64,000 nucleotides of DNA, taken from Streptomyces iranensis (GTDB lineage: Bacteria > Actinomycetota > Actinomycetes > Streptomycetales > Streptomycetaceae). Positions 7,246 to 14,480 of this stretch are shown in pieces. The notes beneath the pieces were generated by a model, which did no database searches, was not told the DNA's origin, and worked only from the letters and a program-made list of their open reading frames with translations. The DNA lies in the NCBI RefSeq assembly GCF_017874715.1, contig NZ_JAGGLR010000025.1, forward strand, positions 62,001 to 126,000, read 5' to 3'. Position numbers and translations under genes: made by a program. Within the stretch, counting starts at the first letter, position 1; each line of letters opens with the position of its first letter.

Positions 7246-7317
7246 TGGACGATACTGGGATTGAACCAGTGACCTCTTCCGTGTCAGGGAAGCGCTCTCC
7301 CGCTGAGCTAATCGTCC
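7246..7317 (-). tRNA. tRNA-Val (GAC), copy 3 of array
   Basis: Reverse complement folds as a cloverleaf: acceptor GGACGAT/ATCGTCC with discriminator A, anticodon arm CTTCC-CTGACAC-GGAAG giving GAC, T arm ACTGG-TTCAATC-CCAGT. The terminal CCA is not encoded. Confidence 0.93.
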
Positions 7318-7328
7318 TCAGGACTGCG

Positions 7329-7400
7329 TACGCGATACTGGGATTGAACCAGTGACCTCTTCCGTGTCAGGGAAGCGCTCTCCCGCTGAGCTAATCGCGC
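7329..7400 (-). tRNA. tRNA-Val (GAC), copy 2, variant acceptor stem
   Basis: Same D, anticodon and T arms as its neighbours, but the acceptor stem is GCGCGAT/ATCGCGT, ending in a G-U pair at 1-72. Discriminator A. Still a foldable tRNA; the outermost wobble pair is unusual and worth comparison with its sisters. Confidence 0.9.
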
Positions 7401-7424
7401 AGGGTGGATCCGCGAGGATCCGAG

Positions 7425-7496
7425 TGGACGATACTGGGATTGAACCAGTGACCTCTTCCGTGTCAGGGAAGCGCTCTCCCGCTGAGCTAATCGTCC
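7425..7496 (-). tRNA. tRNA-Val (GAC), copy 1 of array
   Basis: Identical in the 72-nt body to the copy at 7246-7317. Anticodon GAC in loop CTGACAC; acceptor GGACGAT/ATCGTCC. Confidence 0.93.
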
Positions 7497-7497
7497 G

Positions 7498-7568
7498 AGG
7501 TGGAGACGGGATTTGAACCCGTGTAGACGGCTTTGCAGGCCGTTGCCTCGCCTCTCGGCCACTCCACC
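7498..7568 (-). tRNA. tRNA-Cys (GCA)
   Basis: Reverse complement: acceptor GGTGGAG/CTCCACC, anticodon arm ACGGC-CTGCAAA-GCCGT giving GCA, T arm with GTTCAAATC, discriminator U as expected for tRNA-Cys. CCA not encoded. Confidence 0.93.
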
Positions 7569-7572
7569 AGCC

Positions 7573-7592
7573 GTGGGGGTCGAAACCCCCAC
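7573..7592. other. Intergenic hairpin between tRNA-Gly and tRNA-Cys
   Basis: GTGGGGGT-CGAA-ACCCCCAC forms an 8-bp stem with a tetraloop. In a polycistronic tRNA precursor this could act as a processing or attenuation structure. Confidence 0.5.
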
Positions 7593-7596
7593 ACCG

Positions 7597-7669
7597 AGCG
7601 GACGACGAGATTCGAACTCGCGACCCTCACCTTGGCAAGGTGATGCTCTACCAACTGAGCCACGTCCGC
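7597..7669 (-). tRNA. tRNA-Gly (GCC)
   Basis: Reverse complement: acceptor GCGGACG/CGTCCGC, anticodon arm TCACC-TTGCCAA-GGTGA giving GCC, T arm CGAGTTCGAATCTCG, discriminator U. First gene of the minus-strand Gly-Cys-Val-Val-Val array; the promoter should lie within 7670-7829, shared divergently with pabB. Confidence 0.93.
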
Positions 7670-7829
7670 AGGTGTCGTTTCTCCGGGGCGCTTCCGCGTC
7701 CCGGCGACGTGTTGAACTCTAGCGGATTCCGGGGCCAGCTCAAATTCCGTTTCCGCAGCGTGCTGCCCTGCTCGCGCGCCGCACTCCCTCCCGAGGCCGC
7801 CCTGACCTGGGCACCATAGACTCGCAACC

Positions 7830-8903
7830 GTGCACGACCTGCCCCCGCTCGCCCGCTTCGGCGGCCTGCTCGCCACCGATCTACGGGATGTCACCAGCGA
7901 CCCGTCGGCCCTGGAAACCCAGGGTTTCTGGGCCGTTGTCGCGGACTTCGAGGGCCGTCTGGTCTGCGCTCGCTTCGGGGATGTACGGGCCGAGCCGGTG
8001 CCGCCGCCCGCGCCCGGCGGCTGGCGCGGCCCCACGGCGGGGGAGTGGGCCTCGTCACTGGACCGGGCCGCCTACACCGCGGGGGTGCGCGACGTCCGGC
8101 GGCGGATCGCGGCCGGCGAGGTCTATCAGGCCAACCTCTGCCGGGTGCTGTCCGCGCCGCTGCCCGATCCGGCCGGGGCCGACGTGGACGCGCTGACCGC
8201 GCTGCTGGCCCTGGGCAACCCCGCCCCGTACGCGGGCACCGTAAGGCTGCCGGCCCACGGGGTGGAGGTCGCCACGGCCTCGCCCGAACTGTTTCTGCGG
8301 CGCACGGGGCGCACCGTGGAGTCCGGCCCCATCAAGGGCACCGGCCGCGCCCCCGAGGACCTGCTGGAGAAGGACCACGCCGAGAACGTGATGATCGTGG
8401 ACCTGGTCCGCAACGACCTGGGCCGGGTCTGCGCCACCGGCTCGGTGACCGTCCCGGCGCTGTGCGCGGTCGAACCGCACCCCGGTCTGGTCCATCTCGT
8501 CTCCACGGTGCGGGGCGAACTCGCCCCCGGCACCGGCTGGCCGGAACTGCTCGCGGCCACCTTCCCGCCCGGCTCGGTCACCGGCGCGCCCAAGTCCAGC
8601 GCGCTGCGCGTCATCGAGGAGCTGGAGACCGCGCCCCGCGGCCCGTACTGCGGCGGTATCGGCTGGGTCGACGCCGACCGCGGCACCGGTGAGCTGGCGG
8701 TCGGGATACGGACCTTCTGGATCGACCGCGGCCCGGCCGGGGCCGTGCTGCGGTTCGGCACCGGGGCGGGCATCACATGGGGCTCGGAGCCGGAGCGCGA
8801 ATGGGACGAAACGGAACTCAAGGCCGCCCGGCTGCTCGCGGTAGCGTCGGGTGTACAGCAGACAACGGGTGTACAGCAGACAACGGGAAGGGCGACGCGA
8901 TGA
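7830..8903 (+). CDS. pabB: Aminodeoxychorismate synthase component I (PabB-like)
   Basis: A 357-residue chorismate-binding enzyme that aminates chorismate to 4-amino-4-deoxychorismate for folate. Motifs: SPELFLRR, then PIKGTGRAPED with the lysine typical of PabB, MIVDLVRNDLGRVC, GSVTGAPKSSALRVIEE and CGGIGWVD. It is shorter than stand-alone PabB because the N-terminal non-catalytic part is reduced. GTG at 7830. The stop overlaps the pabC start (ATGA, 8900-8903), so the two are translationally coupled for p-aminobenzoate synthesis. The last residues contain VQQTTGVQQTTG from an exact 18-bp tandem duplication (about 8852-8887). Anthranilate synthase is less likely given the class IV lyase partner. 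Confidence 0.87.
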   Translation: MHDLPPLARFGGLLATDLRDVTSDPSALETQGFWAVVADFEGRLVCARFGDVRAEPVPPPAPGGWRGPTAGEWASSLDRAAYTAGVRDVRRRIAAGEVYQANLCRVLSAPLPDPAGADVDALTALLALGNPAPYAGTVRLPAHGVEVATASPELFLRRTGRTVESGPIKGTGRAPEDLLEKDHAENVMIVDLVRNDLGRVCATGSVTVPALCAVEPHPGLVHLVSTVRGELAPGTGWPELLAATFPPGSVTGAPKSSALRVIEELETAPRGPYCGGIGWVDADRGTGELAVGIRTFWIDRGPAGAVLRFGTGAGITWGSEPEREWDETELKAARLLAVASGVQQTTGVQQTTGRATR

Positions 8904-9727
8904 AACCGGCCATCTGGCTCGATGGATCCCTCCGCGACCCGGACAGCGCCATGGTGTCCGTGTTCGACCATGGGCTCACGGTCGGCGACGGCGTCTTCGA
9001 GACCGTCAAGGCCACCGAGGGGCGGGCGTTCGCCCTCACCCGCCATCTGCGGCGGCTGGCCCGCTCGGCCGCGGGCCTGGGGCTCCCCGAGCCGGACCTG
9101 GACGAGGTGCGGCGGGGCTGCGAGGAGGTGCTCAAGGCCCACCCCGCGGCGTTCGGGCGGCTGAGGATCACCTACACCGGAGGGATCTCACCGCTCGGCT
9201 CCGACCGGGGCACGGCCGGGCCCACCGTGGTGGTCGCGCTGGTCGAGGCGGCCCGCAGGCCCGACGCCACGGCCGTGGTCACCGTCCCCTGGGCGCGCAA
9301 CGAGCGCGGGGCGCTCACCGGCCTGAAGACCACCTCGTACGGCGAGAACGTGGTCGCGCTCGCCCGCGCCCGCGAGCACGACGCCACCGAGGCCCTCTTC
9401 GGCAACACGGTCGGCGCGCTCTGCGAGGGCACCGGCTCCAATGTCTTCGTGGTCCTCGACGGCCAGCTGCACACCCCGCCGCTCTCCTCCGGCTGCCTCG
9501 CCGGGATCACCCGCGCCCTGGTGCTGGAGTGGGTGGGCGCCAAGGAGACCGATCTGCCGCTGGACGCGCTGTACCGGGCCGAGGAGGTCTTCGTGACCTC
9601 CACGACCCGCGACGTACAGGCCGTCCACCGCGTGGACGGCCACACCCTGCCCGGCGCCCCCGGGCCGGTCACCGCCGAGGCCCTGCGGATCTTCGTCGAG
9701 CGGGCGGCCGCGGACATCGACCCCTGA
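8900..9727 (+). CDS. pabC: Aminodeoxychorismate lyase (class IV aminotransferase fold)
   Basis: A 275-residue PLP enzyme of the aminotransferase class IV family, expected to split aminodeoxychorismate into p-aminobenzoate and pyruvate. Signature segments: SVFDHGLTVGDGVFETVKA near the N-terminus, the PLP-lysine region LTGLKTTSYGENVVALARA (K about 147), ALFGNTVGALCEGTGSNVFVV, and EEVFVTSTTRDVQAV. Start overlaps the pabB stop. A D-amino-acid or branched-chain aminotransferase is excluded mainly by the pabB coupling, not by decisive residues. Confidence 0.85.
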   Translation: MKPAIWLDGSLRDPDSAMVSVFDHGLTVGDGVFETVKATEGRAFALTRHLRRLARSAAGLGLPEPDLDEVRRGCEEVLKAHPAAFGRLRITYTGGISPLGSDRGTAGPTVVVALVEAARRPDATAVVTVPWARNERGALTGLKTTSYGENVVALARAREHDATEALFGNTVGALCEGTGSNVFVVLDGQLHTPPLSSGCLAGITRALVLEWVGAKETDLPLDALYRAEEVFVTSTTRDVQAVHRVDGHTLPGAPGPVTAEALRIFVERAAADIDP

Positions 9728-9845
9728 GCGGGTGGCGGGGGCAACGGGCCCTGAGCGGGCGGGCCAGGGACCCGACCGGCCCGTCGTGGCGGATCCGCGC
9801 CGGAAAACGGGTGACGATCGCCCGGCGGGCCGGTAGAACACCTTC

Positions 9846-10691
9846 GTGACCACCACTCTGCGGCCCACCGCGCCCGAACGGCACACCGACGGCGGCGGGC
9901 GTGCCCGCGCGTACGAGGTGTGCGTCAACGGCCGCCCCGTCGGCTCCGTACGCCTCGCCACCGACGCCCGTCTGGGCCCGGCGGCCGGGCGTATCGAGCA
10001 GCTCCACATCGACGAGGCCGACCGGCACCGCGGTCGCGGCACGGTCGCCGCGCTCGCCGCCGAGGAGGTGCTGCGCGGCTGGGGCTGCACCCAGCTGGTG
10101 GTGAGCGTCCCCGCGTCGGCCACGACCGCCCTCGGGCTCACGGCCGCGCTCGGCTACCGCGAGCGCGGCCGCAACATGCTCAAGCGGCTCACGGACCCGC
10201 CCGAGCTGCCCGAGGGCAGCGCGATACGTCCCCTTACGGAGGCCGACTACCCGGCGTGGCACGCCCATAAGCGGGCCGGATACGTCGCCGATCTGCTGGC
10301 GCGCGGGCTCACCCGGCAGCAGGCCGACACCAAGGCGGACACCGAATACGCGACGCTGCTGCCGCAGGGCCCGGACACCCCCGCGGCCCTGCTGCGCGTC
10401 CTCACCCACGGCGGCACGGACGTGGGCACCATCTGGATCGCGCTGCGCGAGGGGGAGCCCGACGCCGCCGAGAGCGGTGAGGCGTACGTCTGCGCCGTTG
10501 AGGTCGCCGAGGAGCACCGCGGCCACGGACACGGCCGCACCCTGATGCTGGCCGCCGAGCGCGCGAGCCTGGCGCACGGGGCGCATAGCCTGGGCCTGCA
10601 CGTCTTCGGCGGCAACACCCCGGCGCTGCGGCTGTACGAGTCGCTGGGCTACGAGTCGATCAAGTACCTGTTCTACAAGCCGCTGCTGTAA
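9846..10691 (+). CDS. Double-domain GNAT acetyltransferase
   Basis: A 281-residue protein with two GNAT domains. The first (about 15-115) has the acetyl-CoA region IEQLHIDEADRHRGRGTVAALAAEE. The second (about 120-281) has VCAVEVAEEHRGHGHGRTLMLAAE and ends with the typical LHVFGGNTPALRLYESLGYE segment. The second is better preserved (RGHGHG as the pyrophosphate-binding Q/RxxGxG/A), so one active site may be vestigial. GTG at 9846. It follows pabC by about 120 bp. The acceptor substrate is unknown; mycothiol-synthase-like architecture is an alternative reading but the flanking genes do not support it. Confidence 0.85.
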   Translation: MTTTLRPTAPERHTDGGGRARAYEVCVNGRPVGSVRLATDARLGPAAGRIEQLHIDEADRHRGRGTVAALAAEEVLRGWGCTQLVVSVPASATTALGLTAALGYRERGRNMLKRLTDPPELPEGSAIRPLTEADYPAWHAHKRAGYVADLLARGLTRQQADTKADTEYATLLPQGPDTPAALLRVLTHGGTDVGTIWIALREGEPDAAESGEAYVCAVEVAEEHRGHGHGRTLMLAAERASLAHGAHSLGLHVFGGNTPALRLYESLGYESIKYLFYKPLL

Positions 10692-10712
10692 GGGCTTGTT
10701 CCGAGGGCTTCC

Positions 10713-10740
10713 AGGGCTTCCAGGGCTTTCAGGGCTTCAG
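10713..10740. repeat. GGGCTTCCA decamer repeats between convergent genes
   Basis: Four imperfect 9-10-bp units of AGGGCTTCC/TTC lie between the GNAT stop (10691) and the minus-strand DsbA-like stop (10737), just touching the latter. No strong hairpin is visible. Confidence 0.5.
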
Positions 10741-11252
10741 GACCGCTCGGCGAGGAGGCGGGCGGCGATCTCCTCGACGCGCTCCCGCAGCCCCTCCTGG
10801 CTCTTGCCGCCGTCGAGCCGTTCGCCGCCGATCACATACGTGGGGGTGCCGGTGACCCCGATCGCCTTGCCCTCGGCCTGGTCCGCGTCCACGATCAGGA
10901 TGTGCCGCCCGTCGACCAGCGCGGTGTCCATCTCCTCGGCGTCCAGCCCCAGTTCCCGGGCCACCTCCACCAGCACCGGCTCACCGCGGGTCCCGAGCTC
11001 CTCGGTGCGCTCCAGGACGGCCTCGACGAACGGCCAGCCGCGCCCCTGGGCGATGGCCTCCTCGGCCGCCTGCGCCGCCGCGTGGGCGTGCCCGTGGCGC
11101 TCCAGCGGGAAGTGGCGCAGCCGGATCTCCAGCGCGTCCTGGAAGCGGTCGCGCAGCGCGCGCAGATCGCCCAGGGCGGTACGGCAGTCGGGGCACTGCA
11201 GCTCGCACCAGACGTCGAGCACGGGACGGGGGGAGGGGTCGGTGTGGCTCAT
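10737..11252 (-). CDS. DsbA-family thioredoxin-fold protein
   Basis: A 171-residue DsbA/FrnE-like oxidoreductase. The N-terminal strand VLDVWCELQCPDCRTA carries a CPDC active-site motif, followed by the helical insert and the cis-proline region IGVTGTPTYVIGG near residue 140. There is no signal peptide, so it acts in the cytoplasm, as FrnE-like proteins do. ATG at 11252 is chosen because upstream residues are not thioredoxin-like. It is convergent with the GNAT gene and divergent from a small membrane gene. Confidence 0.85.
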   Translation of the reverse strand: MSHTDPSPRPVLDVWCELQCPDCRTALGDLRALRDRFQDALEIRLRHFPLERHGHAHAAAQAAEEAIAQGRGWPFVEAVLERTEELGTRGEPVLVEVARELGLDAEEMDTALVDGRHILIVDADQAEGKAIGVTGTPTYVIGGERLDGGKSQEGLRERVEEIAARLLAERS

Positions 11253-11385
11253 GGGGCCAGTCTTCCAGCCCCCGGACCCTGATCCGTACCCGGAGATGTC
11301 CCTGATCCCGGGCTCGGGCCATGGCCCCGGCCGCCTTACGGGGTGCACGATGGACGTACCGGAAGCCCAGTTCGCGGGAGGAACG

Positions 11386-11847
11386 ATGCTGACCGACACC
11401 ATCTGCGCCGCGCTGTCCGCGGCCGGTCTGGGCATCGCCGGGCTGACCGCCTACCGCAAGCGGTTCCTGGCGGCGACGCGGATCGCCGCCTACGCCCTGA
11501 TCCCGCTGGGCCTGGCCATGACCGGGATCCTGGACTGGCTGACCGACCTGGTCTTCAAGCCGAGCATCTGGCTGGGCTTCGGCCTGCTGGGCATTTCCTG
11601 GGCGCTGTTCATGATCACGCGGGCGGTCGAGCACCGCTCCGGCGGCACCCGTAAGGAGCGCCGCGCGGCGGCCGCCGCCGAACGGGCCGGCGGGGTGTCC
11701 GCGGGGGCGTCCGAGCCCGCTCTGGGGCCCGGCCGGGGAGCCACCGGGGTCAAGGCGTCGGGGAAGCCGAAGACCAAGGGCGGAACGAGCTCTGGCACAG
11801 ATGACTTCTCCGACATCGAGGCCATACTCAAAAAGCACGGGATCTGA
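11386..11847 (+). CDS. Small membrane protein with acidic-tailed cytoplasmic end
   Basis: A 153-residue protein with three hydrophobic segments (about 3-20, 32-50 and 56-74), then a basic Arg/Lys/Ala-rich region and a C-terminal tail ending SDIEAILKKHGI, a motif common to a conserved actinobacterial family of unknown function. ATG at 11386 follows GGGAGGAAC; ATG at 11350 in frame is less likely. Divergent from the DsbA-like gene. Function unknown. Confidence 0.75.
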   Translation: MLTDTICAALSAAGLGIAGLTAYRKRFLAATRIAAYALIPLGLAMTGILDWLTDLVFKPSIWLGFGLLGISWALFMITRAVEHRSGGTRKERRAAAAAERAGGVSAGASEPALGPGRGATGVKASGKPKTKGGTSSGTDDFSDIEAILKKHGI

Positions 11848-11850
11848 CAA

Positions 11851-11880
11851 GCGACCGATCAAAAAACGATCACCGGTCGC
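11851..11880 (+). terminator. Hairpin terminator after membrane gene
   Basis: GCGACCG (11851-11857) pairs with CGGTCGC (11874-11880), with inner GATC/GATC pairing around AAAAAAC. Located 3 bp after the stop codon of the preceding gene. Confidence 0.6.
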
Positions 11881-11915
11881 AGGCGGGTTCATGGCTGGGT
11901 CATGATCTCCGCGAG

Positions 11916-12089
11916 ATGTTGCAATCACCGCCCGGGGAGCACTCCCCCATCGAAGGACCCCCTGTTCCGCCGAGCGACGAGGCCCGTGGCTGTCTCTTCG
12001 CCCTCTCGCAGCCGCCGCTGATGTGGTTCCTCGCGTTCATCGGCACCCTGCTCTTCGTGACCGCCGTCCACGACCTCTACCGGTGGTGA
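11916..12089 (+). CDS. Small single-span membrane protein (57 aa)
   Basis: Short frame ATG-TGA coding for MLQSPPGEHSPIEGPPVPPS, an Ala/Cys-containing linker, and one strong membrane helix (about residues 35-51, LMWFLAFIGTLLFVTAV) with tail HDLYRW. Codon third positions are strongly GC-biased as in neighbouring genes, which supports real coding. No clear ribosome-binding site is visible. Convergent with the CGNR gene. Function unknown. Confidence 0.55.
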   Translation: MLQSPPGEHSPIEGPPVPPSDEARGCLFALSQPPLMWFLAFIGTLLFVTAVHDLYRW

Positions 12090-12126
12090 GGCGTCCCGCC
12101 CGGCCTCCGACCCCGTACGCGGGTGG

Positions 12127-12696
12127 TCAGCTCGCGGCCTCGCGGCGCCGGGCGCGGTACGCGGCGACATGCAGCCGATTGCCGCAGGTGCGGCTGTCGC
12201 AGTAGCGCCGGGAGCGGTTGCGGGACAGGTCCACGAAGGCGTGGCGGCAGTCCGGGGCCTCACAGCGGCGCAGCCGCTCCCGCTCGCCCCCCACCACGAG
12301 GAACGCCAGCGCCATCCCGCAGTCGGCGGTGAGGTGGTCGGCCAGCGAGGCACCGGGCGCGAAGTAGTGCACATGCCAGTCGTAGTCGTCGTGGTCGGTG
12401 AGCCGGGGCGTGGTGCCGGCCGCGGCGATCATCGCGTTGAGCAGTTCGGCGGTGCGGCGGGCGGCGGCCTCGTTCCCGGCCGCCGCGAAGACCTCGGCGA
12501 ACCGGGCCCGTACGGCCCGTACCGCGGTGAGGTCGCGCTCCCCGAGCGTGCCGATGTCGCTGATGTCATTGCGCTCGACGAACCGGCGCAGTGCGGCGAC
12601 ATCGGCGAGGTCGTCCTTGTCCGCGCCCTCGGGCGCGGTGTTCACCAGATCGACGACGGCGTCGAGCGCGCACCGGGTGTCGTGGTTGATCAGCAC
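12127..12696 (-). CDS. CGNR zinc-finger / ABATE-domain regulator
   Basis: A 189-residue member of the ABATE-CGNR family of putative actinobacterial regulators. The N-terminal domain (1-135) is helical. The C-terminal zinc finger is CEAPDCRHAFVDLSRNRSRRYCDSRTCGNR (written here in parts: CEAPDC, then RYCDSRTCGNR), a C-x4-C ... C-x4-C GNR arrangement. GTG at 12696 is preceded by AGGGAG at ideal spacing, so longer starts were discarded. The DNA target is unknown; autoregulation is typical for such genes but not shown. Confidence 0.85.
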   Translation of the reverse strand: MLINHDTRCALDAVVDLVNTAPEGADKDDLADVAALRRFVERNDISDIGTLGERDLTAVRAVRARFAEVFAAAGNEAAARRTAELLNAMIAAAGTTPRLTDHDDYDWHVHYFAPGASLADHLTADCGMALAFLVVGGERERLRRCEAPDCRHAFVDLSRNRSRRYCDSRTCGNRLHVAAYRARRREAAS

Positions 12697-13004
12697 GATT
12701 GGCTCCCTGGCCGGCTGGGTCGGCGGCTGCCCCTGGGCTGCCCTCGATCTGCCCGACTCTAGTCCTGCCGGGCCCCGGACGGTCACCAGGCGGCCCAGGG
12801 CGGCCCCGGGCGGTCATGCGACGGTGCCGGACGGTCACACGACGGTGCCGTCACCGCGGGCGCTGCCGCGGCGACGGCACCGTCGCCTGCCTCTGCCGTT
12901 GTCGGGATTGCCATGGTCGGGATCGTCGGTACGTGATGCGGTCGCGCCCCGGCTCGCGCCGTCTCCCCGAGTCGGACGGCCGAGCGCTCAGCTCTCGCCG
13001 GGTC
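12697..13004. other. 308-bp non-coding gap with a strong hairpin
   Basis: No convincing gene. It contains a long hairpin at 12840-12885: CGACGGTGCCGTC pairs with GACGGCACCGTCG, with an inner CCGCGG/CCGCGG pair. The hairpin is downstream of the minus-strand ssgB and could end its transcript. Several CGGTCA-type short repeats lie at 12781-12840. Confidence 0.6.
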
Positions 13005-13418
13005 TCAGCTCTCCGCCAGGATGTGGGAGAGCTCTGTGTCGAGGTCGAAATGGCGGTGTTCGGTACCGGGTGGCACCGCGGCGTCGGTTCGCTTCAGGAA
13101 CGACTCCAGGGCCCGCGCCGGGGCTTCGAGCAGTGCCTCCCCCTCCGGGGAGCTCAGGGCGATGCAGACGACTCCCTGGCCGTGGCTGCGGGACGGCCAC
13201 ACCCGGACGTCGCCGGTGCCGGTGGGCCGGTGCAGACCCTCGGCGAGAAGATCGCGGGCAAACACCCATTCGACCGTCTCTTCGGCTCCGGTGTGGAAGG
13301 TGGCGTGCACGGCGTAAGGGTCGGCCGTGTCATACCGCAGGCCCGCGGGTACAGGCAGTGAGGATTCGCTCGACACAACGAGGCGCAGGTGCAGCTCGCA
13401 GCTGACCGTGGTGTTCAT
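13005..13418 (-). CDS. ssgB: SsgB-type sporulation/septum-site protein
   Basis: A 137-residue SsgA-like protein, essentially the standard SsgB length. It begins MNTTVSCELHLRLVVSSESS and contains the family core PYAVHATFHTGAEETVEW, FARDLLAEGL and VRVWPSRSHGQGVVCIALSS. SsgB recruits FtsZ to future septum sites in aerial hyphae, guided by SsgA, and is confined to morphologically complex actinomycetes. ATG at 13418 was selected from the known N-terminus; the open frame extends upstream to 13484. It is divergent from a membrane gene over about 190 bp where the promoter must lie. Strong evidence for a sporulating Streptomyces-type host. Confidence 0.95.
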   Translation of the reverse strand: MNTTVSCELHLRLVVSSESSLPVPAGLRYDTADPYAVHATFHTGAEETVEWVFARDLLAEGLHRPTGTGDVRVWPSRSHGQGVVCIALSSPEGEALLEAPARALESFLKRTDAAVPPGTEHRHFDLDTELSHILAES

Positions 13419-13608
13419 AAGCGCCAGGGCCTTTCGCTCAGTGTGCGCTCGGGGATTCGCACGTCGGCGAAATCGACATGCCACCTACGGTGCCGTTGTA
13501 AACCCCTCTGACCGTTTTGCGGCTCTTCTGGTAGCTCATGCGGCCCAGCTCCGGACCGGCCACTACCGCCGTTCCGGTGACTTCAAACGATCAGGTAAGT
13601 TGGGTCAC

Positions 13609-14064
13609 ATGAATGCGGAGAGTGACGGGCGGCGCGGGACTGCCGAAACGGGGCCCCAGGTCGCGACGGGGGGCGATGCGCCGAAGAAGGAGCCGGTCTG
13701 GGGCTCCCGGGCGCCGCGGTTCATCAAACGGTCCCGCCCGCTCCACCTGAGCTGGCAGGTCGGCGTGTTCATCGTCGGTCTCGGGGTCGTGGGTCTGGGT
13801 GTCGTCCTGCTGCCCCTGCCTGGTCCGGGATGGCTGGTGATCTTCGCCGGAATGGCGATCTGGGCGACCGAGTTCGTCTGGGCCCAGCTGGTGCTGGCCT
13901 GGACCAAGCGCAAGGTCACCGAGGCGGCACACCGTGCCCTGGATCCGAGGGTGCGCAGGCGCAATCTCATACTGACCTCGATCGCGGTGGTGATCTGCGC
14001 CGTGGCGGTGTCGGCCTATGTGTGGAAGTTCGGTGTCGTGATGCCGTGGAAGATCGAGCAGTGA
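13609..14064 (+). CDS. TIGR02611-type PGPGW membrane protein
   Basis: A 151-residue membrane protein. A charged N-terminal 45 residues are followed by two helices enclosing the motif LLPLPGPGWLVIFAG (PGPGW family), and a third helix near 120-140 ending VVMPWKIEQ. Gene order next to ssgB is conserved in Streptomyces. ATG at 13609. Function unknown. Confidence 0.85.
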   Translation: MNAESDGRRGTAETGPQVATGGDAPKKEPVWGSRAPRFIKRSRPLHLSWQVGVFIVGLGVVGLGVVLLPLPGPGWLVIFAGMAIWATEFVWAQLVLAWTKRKVTEAAHRALDPRVRRRNLILTSIAVVICAVAVSAYVWKFGVVMPWKIEQ

Positions 14065-14085
14065 GCGGCCCGGCGTCGTAGGACC

Positions 14086-14118
14086 GGTCATGGGACTGGT
14101 CATGGGACTGGTCATGAG
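14086..14118. repeat. 12-bp tandem repeat GGTCATGGGACT x2.75
   Basis: Two full copies plus GGTCATGAG lie between the PGPGW gene stop and tRNA-Val. No transcription signal is recognised in it. Confidence 0.7.
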
Positions 14119-14154
14119 CACGGTCCGGCATACGCTAATGTTGGGCGTGCGCCA

Positions 14155-14226
14155 GGGCGATTAGCTCAGTGGGAGAGCGCTTCGTTCACACCGAAGAGGT
14201 CACTGGTTCGAACCCAGTATCGCCCA
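14155..14226 (+). tRNA. tRNA-Val (CAC), copy 1
   Basis: Cloverleaf: acceptor GGGCGAT/ATCGCCC, anticodon arm CTTCG-TTCACAC-CGAAG giving CAC, T arm ACTGG-TTCGAAC-CCAGT, discriminator A. CCA not encoded. The 72-nt body equals the copy at 21550. Confidence 0.95.
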
Positions 14227-14232
14227 CCCTGG

Positions 14233-14272
14233 ACCGAGGGCCCGGAAGGCATCTGCCTTCCGGGCCCTCGGT
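14233..14272 (+). terminator. tRNA-Val terminator hairpin
   Basis: ACCGAGGGCCCGGAAGGC pairs perfectly (18 bp) with GCCTTCCGGGCCCTCGGT around loop ATCT, starting 6 bp after the tRNA. Confidence 0.85.
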
Positions 14273-14335
14273 GTTGTCGCATGTCCGAAGGTGTCCGGTG
14301 CCGGGTGGTCGGCGGTCCCTCTGAGCGCTTTCGTC

Positions 14336-14345
14336 GAAGCGCTTC
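14336..14345. promoter_or_regulatory. Distal LacI-type operator half of ABC operon
   Basis: GAAGCGCTTC, a palindrome with the central CG of LacI-family operators, preceded by the overlapping GCGCTTTCGTCGAAGCGC dyad. Lies 41 bp upstream of the -35 box. Confidence 0.5.
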
Positions 14346-14376
14346 ACCGCGATCCTGAGTGATCCTGTCCGAACCG

Positions 14377-14405
14377 TTGACGTACGCCTCGCTGGTCCCT
14401 AACTT
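14377..14405 (+). promoter_or_regulatory. Vegetative-type promoter of sugar ABC operon
   Basis: TTGACG (14377-14382), 17-bp spacer, TAACTT (14400-14405): close to the HrdB consensus. About 75 bp upstream of the binding-protein start. Confidence 0.6.
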
Positions 14406-14410
14406 GTCCC

Positions 14411-14424
14411 GGCAAGCGCTTGCC
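14411..14424. promoter_or_regulatory. LacI-family operator GGCAAGCGCTTGCC
   Basis: A perfect 14-bp palindrome with central CG, located right after the -10 box at the expected transcription start, where a bound repressor blocks initiation. No lacI-type gene is in the adjacent sequence, so the repressor must be encoded elsewhere. AAAACGTTTCAA follows and may be a secondary site. Confidence 0.7.
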
Positions 14425-14480
14425 TAAAACGTTTCAAGCTAGCGGGGGCAGTCGGACGACCTGCCCGGGAGGGGCGTGTC

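Noticed and set aside
7246..7496. CRISPR-like array of three repeats
   Set aside because: The repeats are complete tRNA-Val genes with proper cloverleaf folding.
13419..13560. Possible SigH-type promoter for ssgB (GTTTAC on the minus strand)
   Set aside because: The -10 match is too weak to call from sequence alone.
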